A stretch of DNA of 64,000 bases from Achromobacter insolitus (GTDB taxonomy: Bacteria; Pseudomonadota; Gammaproteobacteria; Burkholderiales; Burkholderiaceae_B), in assembly GCF_002209555.1 (NCBI RefSeq), contig NZ_NJIF01000013.1:84568-148567 (forward strand). The letters run 5' to 3'. Below, piece after piece: positions 11,425-21,744 of this stretch. The notes under the pieces are model-generated. The model saw nothing but the letters and a program-made list of their open reading frames with translations. It was not told the origin of the DNA and did not search any database. Every line of letters begins with the position of its first letter. Position 1 is the first letter of the stretch. The position numbers and the translations under genes are program-made.

Positions 11425-11967
11425 ATGAGCACGCCGACCAATGATGACAGCCATCTGTGGGTGACGTGGGACGACTACAACCGCCTGATCGAGCGCCTTA
11501 CCTTGCAGGTGCATCAATCGGGTTGGAAGTTCGACAAGATTCTTTGCCTGGCGCGCGGCGGTATGCGCGTCGGTGACGTTATGTCCCGTATTTTTGATGT
11601 GCCGCTGGGCATCCTGGCCACAAGCAGCTATCGCGAAGCGGCCGGCACCAAGCAAGGCGACATGGATATCGCCCAGTTCATCACCATCACGCGCGGCACA
11701 TTGTCCGGGCGGGTGTTGCTGGTGGACGACATGGTCGATACCGGCAAGACCTTCAGCAAAGTCTACGATCACCTGAAGAGCCAGTTTGCCGACATCACCG
11801 AGTTGCGTAGTGCGGTGCTTTGGTGGAAGGGCCATTCCCAGGCGACGCCGGATTATTACGTCGACAAGCTGCCGACCAATCCCTGGATTCACCAGCCTTT
11901 CGAAGATTACGACAGTCTGCGTCCCCATCAGCTCGAAGCCTGGATCCGCAAGGGTTCCAAGAGCTGA
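11425..11967 (+). CDS. Purine-type phosphoribosyltransferase
   Basis: This 180-aa type I phosphoribosyltransferase has the PRPP-binding motif VLLVDDMVDTGKT near residue 94 and an N-terminal CLARGGMRVGDVMSR segment typical of xanthine/hypoxanthine salvage enzymes. It likely transfers ribose-5-phosphate from PRPP to a purine base, but the base is not readable from sequence. The location after purA fits purine metabolism. The ATG at 11425 has AGGAG 11 bp upstream; a TTG at 11419 is possible. Confidence 0.88.
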   Translation: MSTPTNDDSHLWVTWDDYNRLIERLTLQVHQSGWKFDKILCLARGGMRVGDVMSRIFDVPLGILATSSYREAAGTKQGDMDIAQFITITRGTLSGRVLLVDDMVDTGKTFSKVYDHLKSQFADITELRSAVLWWKGHSQATPDYYVDKLPTNPWIHQPFEDYDSLRPHQLEAWIRKGSKS

Positions 11968-12357
11968 GCATGGCGTGCCGGCGGGAGAGGGCATTCTGGT
12001 CGCCCAAGGCGCCAGGCTGCCCCTCCAGTAGTCAAAACAGCCATGACCATGCTAGAATCGCTGGTTATCGCTAAACCGAACTTGGCTTGTTACTCTTTGG
12101 GTAGTCTTTGGGTAACGGAAACAGCCAGCGGAAATCCGGGATGGATCCGTGGTTCAGGGCTGCTAGGCAGTACTGAAACCGGCATCCGGCGCCGGGATTG
12201 CGCTTTCAAGGTTCCCAGTTCGCGGTACCTGCCTCTGTTGGTATGATTTTGGTATCGACGAGGCCGTTTACGCGTACCTGGACCCGCGCAGCGTTGCTGG
12301 TAAGCAAGCCAGGTTTGTCATCAACTTTTGTTACCCTACAAGCAGGCCAATCACTTT
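11968..12357 (+). other. Intergenic region before rpsU, no gene seen
   Basis: About 390 bp separate the phosphoribosyltransferase and rpsU. I see no tRNA cloverleaf, no convincing reading frame and no strong terminator here. It presumably holds the promoter of the rpsU-dnaG unit. Confidence 0.5.
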
Positions 12358-12570
12358 ATGCCTATCGTTCGACTGAAGGAAAACGAACCGTTTGAAGCCG
12401 CTCTGCGTCGCTTCAAGCGCACCATCGAAAAGACCGGTTTGCTCACCGAGCTGCGTTCACGCGAGTTCTATGAGAAGCCCACGGCTGAGCGCAAGCGCAA
12501 GCATGCCGCCGCTGTGAAGCGCCACTACAAGCGCATCCGTAGCCAACAACTGCCCCCGCGCCTGTATTGA
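12358..12570 (+). CDS. rpsU: 30S ribosomal protein S21
   Basis: The 70-aa, very basic product [20 protein letters not shown]... has the typical bS21 sequence and length. bS21 sits on the 30S platform and helps initiation. It is the first gene of the rpsU-dnaG-rpoD macromolecular-synthesis block and is followed by dnaG after 20 bp. Confidence 0.97.
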   Translation: MPIVRLKENEPFEAALRRFKRTIEKTGLLTELRSREFYEKPTAERKRKHAAAVKRHYKRIRSQQLPPRLY

Positions 12571-12590
12571 TCTTTTGATTCCCGAATCTA

Positions 12591-14651
12591 TTGATTCCAG
12601 AATCATTCATCCAGGATTTGCTCGCCCGAGTCGACGTCGTCGACGTAGTCGGGCGATACGTGCAGTTGAGAAAGGGCGGGGCCAACTTGCTTGGCCTGTG
12701 CCCTTTTCATAACGAAAAAAGTCCCTCGTTCACTGTCAGCCCCACCAAGCAGTTCTATCACTGCTTCGGTTGCGGTGCGCATGGCAGTGCCATCACTTTC
12801 CTGATGGAACACACGGGCGCCAGTTTCCCCGATGCCGTGCGTACTCTCGCGGCGTCGGCGGGAATGACGGTCCCCGAAGAAAACCGCAGTCCGCGCCAGC
12901 AGCAGGAATCCGCGCGCCGCAAGGCCGAGGAATCCCGCCACACGCAGGTGCTGGATGCAGCCCAAGCGCATTATCTGAAGCAACTGCGGGCATCGCCCGC
13001 GGCGATACGCTATTTGAAGCAACGCGGCCTGACGGGCGAAATTGCCGCGCATTTCGGTTTGGGATGGTCGGGAACCGATCGCCACGGCCTTTCGCAAGTC
13101 TTCCCGAACTACGAGGACCCGACGCTGGTCGAGTCCGGGCTGGTTATCGAATCCGAAGATGGGCGTCGCTACGATCGTTTCCGGGAACGCATCATGTTCC
13201 CGATCCGCAACGCGCGAGGCAGTCTCATTGGATTCGGCGGCCGTATTATCGGCAAGGGCGAACCCAAGTACCTGAATTCTCCCGAAACCCCGCTGTTTTC
13301 CAAGGGGCATGAGCTCTACGGATTGTGGGAAGCGCGCCAGGCCATACGCCAGGAAGGCCAGGTCATTGTGGTCGAAGGCTACATGGACGTGGTCGGCCTG
13401 GCGCAGCAAGGCATCGCCAACGCGGTGGCCACGCTGGGTACGGCTACCACGCCAGACCATGTGAAGAAGCTGCTGCGCGCCAGCGACAAGGTGATTTTCA
13501 GTTTCGACGGCGACGGGGCGGGCCGGCGCGCCGCGTGGCGCGCCTTGCAGGCTTGTCTGCCGGTGCTGCGCGACGATATCGCGATCCGCTTCTTGTTCCT
13601 GCCATCCGAACACGATCCCGATTCATACGTGCGTGAATTGGGCGCCGAAGCCTTCCGGGCGTGCCTGGGTGAGGCGGTGGCGCTCTCTCGCTTCCTGCTG
13701 GATGAGCTGGCGTCGCGGCACAACATGACCGAGGCCGAAGGACGGGCCAGTTGCCTGCACGAGGCCAAGCCTCTGCTGGCCGCCATCCCCGAATGCGCGC
13801 TGCGCGTGCAGATCGAACGCGAAATGGCCAAGCTGGTGCAACTGACGCCAGAGGAAATGACCCAGGTCCTGGCCCAGCAGCCGGCCAAGCCATTCGCGCC
13901 TGCGTCCAAGCCGGGCGTTGCTGCGGGCGATGTCGCGGCGACTGGAGCGCCGATCCGGGAGTCCGAGGCCGGCCATCCGGACATGGGCTACGACTTTGCC
14001 GGGCACGATTTCCACGACATTCCGGCCGACGAGCCCGATTACGCGGATTACGTCCAACTGCCTGCCCAAGGTTCCGATTTTGGCGGCGGGAGCGGTCAGC
14101 GTAGCGGCGGCAAGCAGGAATGGAAAGGCAAGGGCGACTGGAAGGGCAAGGGCGACTGGAAGGGTGGCAAAGGCAACTGGAAGGGCAAGCGCGATAATGA
14201 CGTGGGCGGATTTGAGGGGCGCCGCACGATGCCGTCGCTGGCCAAGCGATTGCTGGGCTTGCTGCTGGCGCATCCAGAGCTGGTCGACTCCATGGGAGAC
14301 CAGCAGCTTGAAGTCATCGACCATGGTCCCCATCTAGGTCTTGTAAGAGACTTGATCATGCTGGCGCAGTCCAGCGGCGCGCGCCATGTCGGCGCCTTGT
14401 TGGAGGCCGCGGATCCCGATTCGGACCTGGCCACGGTGCTGAAAGGCCTGCGCGCCGACATCCTGTCCCAGGAAGACCTGCCGGATCCGCAAACGGAATG
14501 GGACGATGCCTTGAGACGAATCGAATTTGACTCGGCGAAGCTGGAGATCGCCAAGCTCGCCGCGGCGGGGCTGGCTACGGAGGAAGCGCGCAAGCGCTAT
14601 CTGGAGCTTTCCAGCCGGATGGCCGTGCTGAAGGGTGCCGGCGTGCGCTAA
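12591..14651 (+). CDS. dnaG: DNA primase DnaG with a Trp-Lys-Gly repeat linker
   Basis: DnaG makes RNA primers at the replication fork. The 686-aa product has the CHC2 zinc finger (CPFHNEKSPSF, HCFGCGAHG) near residues 39-65 and the TOPRIM core with VVEGYMDVVGLAQ and FSFDGDGAGRRA. A C-terminal helicase-binding domain follows. The start is TTG 12591. Unusual: residues about 505-535 hold four imperfect GDWKGK/GNWKGK repeats followed by KRDN, between the catalytic core and the DnaB-binding domain. That linker is normally less regular. Confidence 0.96.
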   Translation: MIPESFIQDLLARVDVVDVVGRYVQLRKGGANLLGLCPFHNEKSPSFTVSPTKQFYHCFGCGAHGSAITFLMEHTGASFPDAVRTLAASAGMTVPEENRSPRQQQESARRKAEESRHTQVLDAAQAHYLKQLRASPAAIRYLKQRGLTGEIAAHFGLGWSGTDRHGLSQVFPNYEDPTLVESGLVIESEDGRRYDRFRERIMFPIRNARGSLIGFGGRIIGKGEPKYLNSPETPLFSKGHELYGLWEARQAIRQEGQVIVVEGYMDVVGLAQQGIANAVATLGTATTPDHVKKLLRASDKVIFSFDGDGAGRRAAWRALQACLPVLRDDIAIRFLFLPSEHDPDSYVRELGAEAFRACLGEAVALSRFLLDELASRHNMTEAEGRASCLHEAKPLLAAIPECALRVQIEREMAKLVQLTPEEMTQVLAQQPAKPFAPASKPGVAAGDVAATGAPIRESEAGHPDMGYDFAGHDFHDIPADEPDYADYVQLPAQGSDFGGGSGQRSGGKQEWKGKGDWKGKGDWKGGKGNWKGKRDNDVGGFEGRRTMPSLAKRLLGLLLAHPELVDSMGDQQLEVIDHGPHLGLVRDLIMLAQSSGARHVGALLEAADPDSDLATVLKGLRADILSQEDLPDPQTEWDDALRRIEFDSAKLEIAKLAAAGLATEEARKRYLELSSRMAVLKGAGVR

Positions 14652-15427
14652 ATGCGCTAAAATCAAAGGTTGTCCCGCTGGCGGAGGCTGATCTTTGCCT
14701 TAGGGATGATCGAGTTGGGCGGTAGCAGTAAGAGATCAGGTAAGAAATCAGGTAAGAAATCAAGGCAAGGGCCGCCGAATCAAGGGCCCCCGCTTATGGA
14801 TTGTAGCGTTTACAGTTGATTTTGCTGAATTCCGACTGAATTTGGTGGTAATCCTGGCGCTGCGATACATAGGCAACAAGAAATGCCTCTGGCGGGCGGA
14901 ATCTATTCTGGCCGCTGGAATCTAATGGATGTATAGGGTTTGACGCGGGACCTGCGATCCGGACGTTGTGGGTGTTCCAGAAATTGGAATATCGACACGG
15001 AACGGCAGAAATAAAAGCGGATGCGCGCGTCAAATTTGTTACATAGTTAATTAATATAGCTGAGCGGTGAATTACGCAGTTCGGCGGCGGTCATCTCCGC
15101 GTAGCGTTAGTGGTTTGGGTGCTGTGTCTACTCAGCTGCTTGGGGCAAAGGCCCGATAAGCAAGCAACGCCTATTTATAGGCAGGCAGCCCCCCCAACGC
15201 CCGGGAGCCCCCACTGGATGAGGTCATGCACGCAAGGCGCAAGTACGGTACTGCACCGGAACGGCGTCGAGCGGGCTCGCAAGAGCCGGTGCTGCGAACA
15301 ACGCAGCCGTGTGAACTCCGCTGATTCACCAGATTTACCCGTATAACCGCCGCGTTGGGCTGCCGTCCAAGGCGGCCTCATGCGGTGCAACATGCCCAAA
15401 CGGGTTGCGACGACCACGGAAGCGACT
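14652..15427 (+). other. Long intergenic region between dnaG and rpoD
   Basis: About 730-780 bp without a supported gene. Bases 14735-14765 hold a tandem ATCAGGTAAGAA repeat (two full units and part of a third). The middle (14820-15060) is visibly AT-richer than its neighbours. It should contain rpoD promoters. A minus-strand reading frame of 79 codons at 14794-15033 has no recognisable features and I do not call it. Confidence 0.5.
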
Positions 15428-17680
<2,253 letters not shown>

Positions 17681-17689
17681 TCTTTTTTC

Positions 17690-17768
<79 letters not shown>

Positions 17769-17778
17769 AGTAAACATG

Positions 17779-17813
17779 CGGGTCTCGGAGCAATCCGAGA
17801 CCCGTTTTGTTTT
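17779..17813 (+). terminator. Island-borne terminator after the tRNA
   Basis: CGGGTCTCGGA and TCCGAGACCCG form a perfect 11-bp stem with a GCAA tetraloop, followed by TTTTGTTTT. It lies inside the island, immediately after attL, and now ends the rpoD-tRNA transcript. It also serves the minus-strand integrase remnant poorly, because the T-run is on the plus strand. Confidence 0.85.
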
Positions 17814-17844
17814 CCGCAATGCTGGGGCTTTTCCGCAATTCGGC

Positions 17845-18336
17845 TCAGCGCGTGGGTGCCGCCTTATCGCCTTTGCGGCGCCGGACGTATTTCTCGGTGG
17901 TCGTAACCGACCCGTGGCCGAGTTGCTTTTGGGCTTGACGGATATCGCCGGCGGCCTCGATTTTGTCGGTGCCGGCCTTGGCGCGCAAGTCGCGGAATTG
18001 GAATGCAGACTTGGGCACACCGGCTGCTTCCCGCGCCTTATCGAATCGGTCACGCAGTGCTCCGGCCGCCAGCGGCAGGCCTGATTCGTTCACCACCAGG
18101 TACAGACTGACCACCCTGTTTTCGGCCCGGTATCGCGCCTTCCTGGCCATGATCCGGCCAATGACGGCCGCGAGTTCACCCGTAATTTCGATTCGCAGCT
18201 TTTGAGCTGTCTTGCCCTGGCGGACGTGCAGGAAGCCGTCGCGCATGTCGGTCTCCAGGAAACGCAAGGTGTCATCCGCGATGGCTTGCAGGGGGCGGAT
18301 GCGCACCGGGGGGGCGCTCGCGCTGATGGTGTTCAT
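17845..18336 (-). pseudogene. Truncated tyrosine integrase (C-terminal catalytic half)
   Basis: The last ~125 residues match a phage integrase catalytic domain. They have FRDLRAKAGTD (HxxR-like box), QKQLGHGSVTTTEKYVR with the Tyr nucleophile, and upstream FLHVRQGKTAQKLRIEI. The N-terminal arm-binding and core-binding domains and the first catalytic Arg box are missing. The first ~35 residues (MNTISASAPPVRIRPL...) are unlike integrase, so the gene looks fused or deleted just before TDMRDGFLHV. The orientation toward attL is normal for int. It is very likely inactive. Confidence 0.8.
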
Positions 18337-18490
18337 GTAGGGCTCCAGGGATCGGCCGCGACATAGCGGCGGATGAAGTAATTGCCGAGGGGCACCAGGG
18401 CCACCGCCATCAGGGCGAGCAGCGCCAGGCCCCACCAGATGGCGGGGATAGTTGAGGGCAGGGGGATTTGCGCGGTATGCGCGGTGGTGG

Positions 18491-18585
18491 GCTTCGGAGA
18501 GCAGGCCGGGTAAAGCGGTCAGTGGCATCGAATGAAAGTCACTTTTGTACCGCTGACGTTGCGGCGCCGGCCTGCTCTCCGAAGC
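18491..18585. repeat. Perfect 19-bp inverted repeat with 57-bp loop
   Basis: GCTTCGGAGAGCAGGCCGG at 18491-18509 is the exact reverse complement of 18567-18585. The right arm is followed at once by a GCCCCG/CGGGGC mini-hairpin. It could be a folded RNA element, a remnant of a deletion with duplication, or an invertible-segment end. No transposase accompanies it. Confidence 0.7.
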
Positions 18586-18617
18586 CGCCCCGACGAGCGG
18601 GGCAGGATGGTGCGGTC

Positions 18618-18695
18618 TTACAGGTCGCCGTTGCGGTCCAGCACGTTGAGAATGGACGCGACGATATCGAACAGCTCTTCAAAGAACCTGAGCAC
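18618..18695 (-). CDS. Possible 25-aa phage-type peptide
   Basis: A GTG-started frame, with GGAG 8 bp upstream, encodes MLRFFEELFDIVASILNVLD followed by RNGDL. It is an amphipathic or hydrophobic helix with a polar tail. I do not recognise it. The length is minimal, and it may be the tail of a larger deleted gene, because the frame stays open further upstream. Confidence 0.25.
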   Translation of the reverse strand: MLRFFEELFDIVASILNVLDRNGDL

Positions 18696-18978
18696 GGATT
18701 TCTCCGTTGACTTGGTCGTGGGGAAATGGGTGGGGTTTCTGCCGAACTGCCCGCCTAAAGCGCTCGGCGGTCGATTCAGTTCGGGCCATGTGCAAAGTTT
18801 GCGGTCACCGTTTCAGGCAGTTTGTTGAGGTCCCGGCTACGACCCGGGATGCGTCATTCTTGAAACCTAGGGAGAACGAACGCGTCCCTGGTCAAAAGGA
18901 TCGGACTGCTCTATCTGGATGAGTTACTTCCTCCTCCTTTGCGAATACGCTGTTTGTTCGGAGAACGAGGGGATAGAC

Positions 18979-19590
18979 ATGGCAAAGATCCGGCTACCAA
19001 TGGCAGCACTGCGGGTTACCCTCGGGGCAGCAGCGATATGTTCGTTGGTTGGATCACCGCAAGCGCTATCCATGCCAGATGCGCAATGCGCGACGATAAA
19101 AACGATCGTTTCGCAGAAGTCGAATCGTTGGGATGGCCTTCGGGGCCAGGAGGTGCCCAGCACTAACCGGCCGGGGGCGCTATTCCAGCGGCAGCGTTGG
19201 GCTATGAGGGGAGACATTAAGCCCTTCGAGACGTGCTACATCCAGGACAAGACCTATAAAAGCGGAACCCCATTCAGGTCGGTCTACTGCACTTTCAAGG
19301 TACCCACTGTTCCGGATAAGTCCGTAATGACGGCTGAATTGAGCGAAAGGCTGCTCACCTCATTCAATGGAGTTGCGAGGGAGTTCGCTCAATGTCTTGG
19401 CTCTAAGCCGAAGGAGTCTATTGGCATGAATGATTCCGCCACGAGTCAGACGATCGATTGGGAATGGGAATTCTCTCCGCCCGAGGTCCCGCAACCAGTG
19501 AAAGTAAGCCTAGGCGGATGGATTCCGAAAGTCGGCGTGGTGGTAGATGGCGTCTACACACACGCTTCGCTCTTGGCCACCTTCCAGTGA
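18979..19590 (+). CDS. Exported protein of unknown function (island)
   Basis: The 203-aa product has a signal peptide (MAKIRLPMAALRVTLGAAAI, about 30 residues to QALS) and a mature domain with four conserved-looking Cys (DAQCATI, ETCYIQD, VYCTFKV, AQCLGSK), consistent with periplasmic disulfides. ATG 18979 is chosen because the signal peptide begins there; the frame extends upstream to 18919. A strong hairpin terminator follows at 19688. I do not recognise the family. Orientation and Cys content suggest a cargo gene rather than a phage early gene. Confidence 0.65.
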   Translation: MAKIRLPMAALRVTLGAAAICSLVGSPQALSMPDAQCATIKTIVSQKSNRWDGLRGQEVPSTNRPGALFQRQRWAMRGDIKPFETCYIQDKTYKSGTPFRSVYCTFKVPTVPDKSVMTAELSERLLTSFNGVAREFAQCLGSKPKESIGMNDSATSQTIDWEWEFSPPEVPQPVKVSLGGWIPKVGVVVDGVYTHASLLATFQ

Positions 19591-19687
19591 TTCGAGACGG
19601 CACCTAAGTGGGTTAAACACTGGCAGAAGCTTGGCGTAACTCACTCAGTTCGCCAAACTGCATTGCCGTCTTTCCACTCAATGAGGC

Positions 19688-19730
19688 TTCGGCCAGCGCT
19701 GACTCGCAGCGCTGGCCGAAACCCGCTTTT
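19688..19730 (+). terminator. Terminator of the exported-protein gene
   Basis: TTCGGCCAGCGCT and AGCGCTGGCCGAA form a 13-bp stem with a 7-nt loop; a short T-run follows at 19726-19730. Confidence 0.7.
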
Positions 19731-19921
19731 CAGCGGTTCGGATGGCCGGGGTTATCGTCGCCACGCCCGGCTGGGCGTTGCCTGTCCGCGAGGGGCCAGA
19801 CACACAGGGCCCCCGGGGCGCTGGCCTCTGGGGTAGTCCTGTTTAGCCCTTCTCCCTTGCGGAGGGGCGGGCGGCCTCGGTTGTTAAAGAGCGGTACTGC
19901 TGGTGCAGCGTTGAAAGAATA

Positions 19922-19960
19922 GTGGCAATCGCTACGCATCAAAATGACAGCAAATGCTAC
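19922..19960. promoter_or_regulatory. Distal repressor operator pair (OL-like)
   Basis: GTGGCAATCGCTAC (19922-19935) and ACAGCAAATGCTAC (19947-19960) match the palindrome found between the repressor and cro, with one and two changes from the consensus GTAGCAAATGCTAC. Centre spacing is 25 bp. Relative to the repressor they lie where lambda has OL. Confidence 0.65.
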
Positions 19961-19980
19961 GCTTCTTTGTAACAGGCGAG

Positions 19981-20003
19981 AAAAAGCCCGCTCTAGGCGG
20001 GCA
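19981..20003 (-). terminator. Minus-strand terminator of the repressor transcript
   Basis: Read on the minus strand, GCCCGC-CTAGA-GCGGGC is followed by TTTTTCT. It lies about 350 bp after the stop of the 450-aa exported protein gene and just before the OL-like sites. Confidence 0.7.
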
Positions 20004-20349
20004 GGGGGAAGGGGTTCACATACTTTCCCAAAAACGCAGAACACTGCGCAGCGGAAGGAGTGGAATGCAAGTAGGGGGCGAGTCGCGTTGACCGCCCGGC
20101 AATTCACAAGGAGTCCACAAGGAACTGATCAAGGCTTCAATTCACACGATGCTGACCGCGTACGGCACTGAGATTGAGGACGCACGGCTGACCTATCGAA
20201 CCGGGCCGGCATCCTCGGGCGATCTGTGCTGCTAGATAAGCGTTCGTGAGTGTCTGGCCATTCCATCTTTGACTGGCCTGTGCATACCACGAGCTAAAAG
20301 ATAAAGGCCTCTAGCGTGGCCGTGTCATTGTGGGTTCGGCGGACGCGGT

Positions 20350-21702
20350 TCACTTAGGCCTTCGGCAGAGTTTCTTGCCATCCGTCATGTCGCAGACGAA
20401 GAACTTCACTTGCCACGGCCCGGTGAAGCCCCGTACGAAAGGGTAACTGCCGCCAGGGGGAATGACGCTCGTGGTTCCCCAGCCGCCTTGGGTGGCGCAG
20501 CGCTGTTCGAGAGTATTTGGCGGCGCTGCGCATGCGATCACGGCAATCGGCATGGCGCAACGGTTCTGCCATCGCGAGGGCAGAGTCGTACCACTCTGGT
20601 TGTGGACCATCTGCACGCAGTCATTGCGTGCATAGGGGGCATTGAGGTTACGGCTAGAGGCAGAGGATGATTTGCCTTGTCCGGACTGGGCCTGTTGATA
20701 ATTCGAGCGTTGAGTGTCCAGTAATCGGGAGGCCTCGGTGGCCGGCCCGTCGGGCTCCTCGCCGCGTCCGCTCAGTTGCACGGCTGCTGGTGCAGTGCTG
20801 GCCGCAGTGGATGCGGCATCGGTTGCTGTGCCGCCATAGCAATCCATGATTGCGTCGAATTGCTCTCGCTCGGCCATCGCCTCCTTGACGCGACCGGCGG
20901 CCCAGTCACGTTGTGTCGGGTCGCCCTGAGCTTGTGTGATCATGTTGTTCCAGTTTGACCGCGATGCCGCCATCGCAACGCGGATTTTTTGCCAATCGTC
21001 GCGGGTGAGGCGGGCCACCTGTGCGTTGCTCTGCAAAGGAGTCGGAATCGACAAACGCGGAAGCGGGATATCAGGGCCGCCGGTGGTCGGGATGGGGGTG
21101 CCCACTGGGTACTTGAACCAGACCCACTCATAGAGTGGTCGTGGTGGCGATTTCTGCATGCCACTGATCAAGTATTCGAAATGGTGGAACGTTGTTGGGC
21201 AATGCTTATTGCCGGTGCGGGTTGAGGGGCTGGCTGTGCGGATCGCAGCCGCCGTCGGTGTGCTTACGTTGGCGTCGCTCTGGTAGCGCGCCTTGAGTGG
21301 TGTCAGGTTATAGCGGGCTATCGTTTGGCATTGTGGTATTGCTAGGCAGGCCTCGGAATCCAGCCAGACAAAGCCGTTTTGCTGCGAACGAGGGTCGCCT
21401 TTGAAAAACGCGGTCTGCCCATCGGCGCGCGTCATGCTGCCATAGAGGTTGGAACGATCAGGGTTACCGTCTACCAGGTTCAGCACAACCAGCGTGGGTT
21501 TTGAACCTGTTCGCGGCAGAATCCAAACCCCCAGGCCGTCGGCTCGACCATTTATGCATTTTCCTGTCCAGGGAATGCTGTGCGTGGCGCCATCCTGGGT
21601 GACGTTGGCTTTGCAGGAGGGGGCCCCATCCTGCGCCTGTGCTCCGAAAGCGGTCATCAAGGAGAACACCGCGATTGCCAACCAGTGATGCATCGTCTTC
21701 AT
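20350..21702 (-). CDS. Exported 450-aa protein of unknown function in the rexAB position
   Basis: It has a signal peptide (MHHWLAIAVFSLMTAFGAQAQ, split before the cut at AQA) and a MORN-like start of the mature protein (TGKCINGRADGLGVW). A Gln/Ala/Ser-rich middle follows, and a C-terminal Cys-containing domain (RNDCVQMVHNQSGTTLPSRW, VFFCD-like FFVCDMTDGKKLC) that resembles no family I can name. The gene lies 42 bp downstream of the repressor on the same strand, so it should be expressed in the lysogenic state. Candidates are superinfection exclusion or another lysogenic-conversion role; this is inference from position. Confidence 0.75.
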   Translation of the reverse strand: MKTMHHWLAIAVFSLMTAFGAQAQDGAPSCKANVTQDGATHSIPWTGKCINGRADGLGVWILPRTGSKPTLVVLNLVDGNPDRSNLYGSMTRADGQTAFFKGDPRSQQNGFVWLDSEACLAIPQCQTIARYNLTPLKARYQSDANVSTPTAAAIRTASPSTRTGNKHCPTTFHHFEYLISGMQKSPPRPLYEWVWFKYPVGTPIPTTGGPDIPLPRLSIPTPLQSNAQVARLTRDDWQKIRVAMAASRSNWNNMITQAQGDPTQRDWAAGRVKEAMAEREQFDAIMDCYGGTATDAASTAASTAPAAVQLSGRGEEPDGPATEASRLLDTQRSNYQQAQSGQGKSSSASSRNLNAPYARNDCVQMVHNQSGTTLPSRWQNRCAMPIAVIACAAPPNTLEQRCATQGGWGTTSVIPPGGSYPFVRGFTGPWQVKFFVCDMTDGKKLCRRPK

Positions 21703-21744
21703 GATCCGTCCCTTGTCGAGAGCTCGAGTTCGCGTTGTCGCGCG

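Larger units (their letters stand above)
19591..20349. other. 760-bp region between convergent genes, holding operators and terminators
   Basis: There is no supported coding sequence here. The region contains the plus-strand terminator at 19688, the operator pair at 19922-19960, the minus-strand terminator at 19981 and otherwise unassigned sequence up to 20349. Candidate frames on either strand have no recognisable domains. Confidence 0.55.

Noticed and set aside
14794..15033. 79-codon minus-strand frame between dnaG and rpoD
   Set aside because: No ribosome site or motif; lies in an AT-richer promoter-like spacer.
18707..18922. Plus-strand frame with a CxxC zinc-ribbon-like MCKVCGHRFRQF segment
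   Set aside because: Only one half of a zinc ribbon, no start context; could be a fragment of a transposase or phage gene but not supportable.
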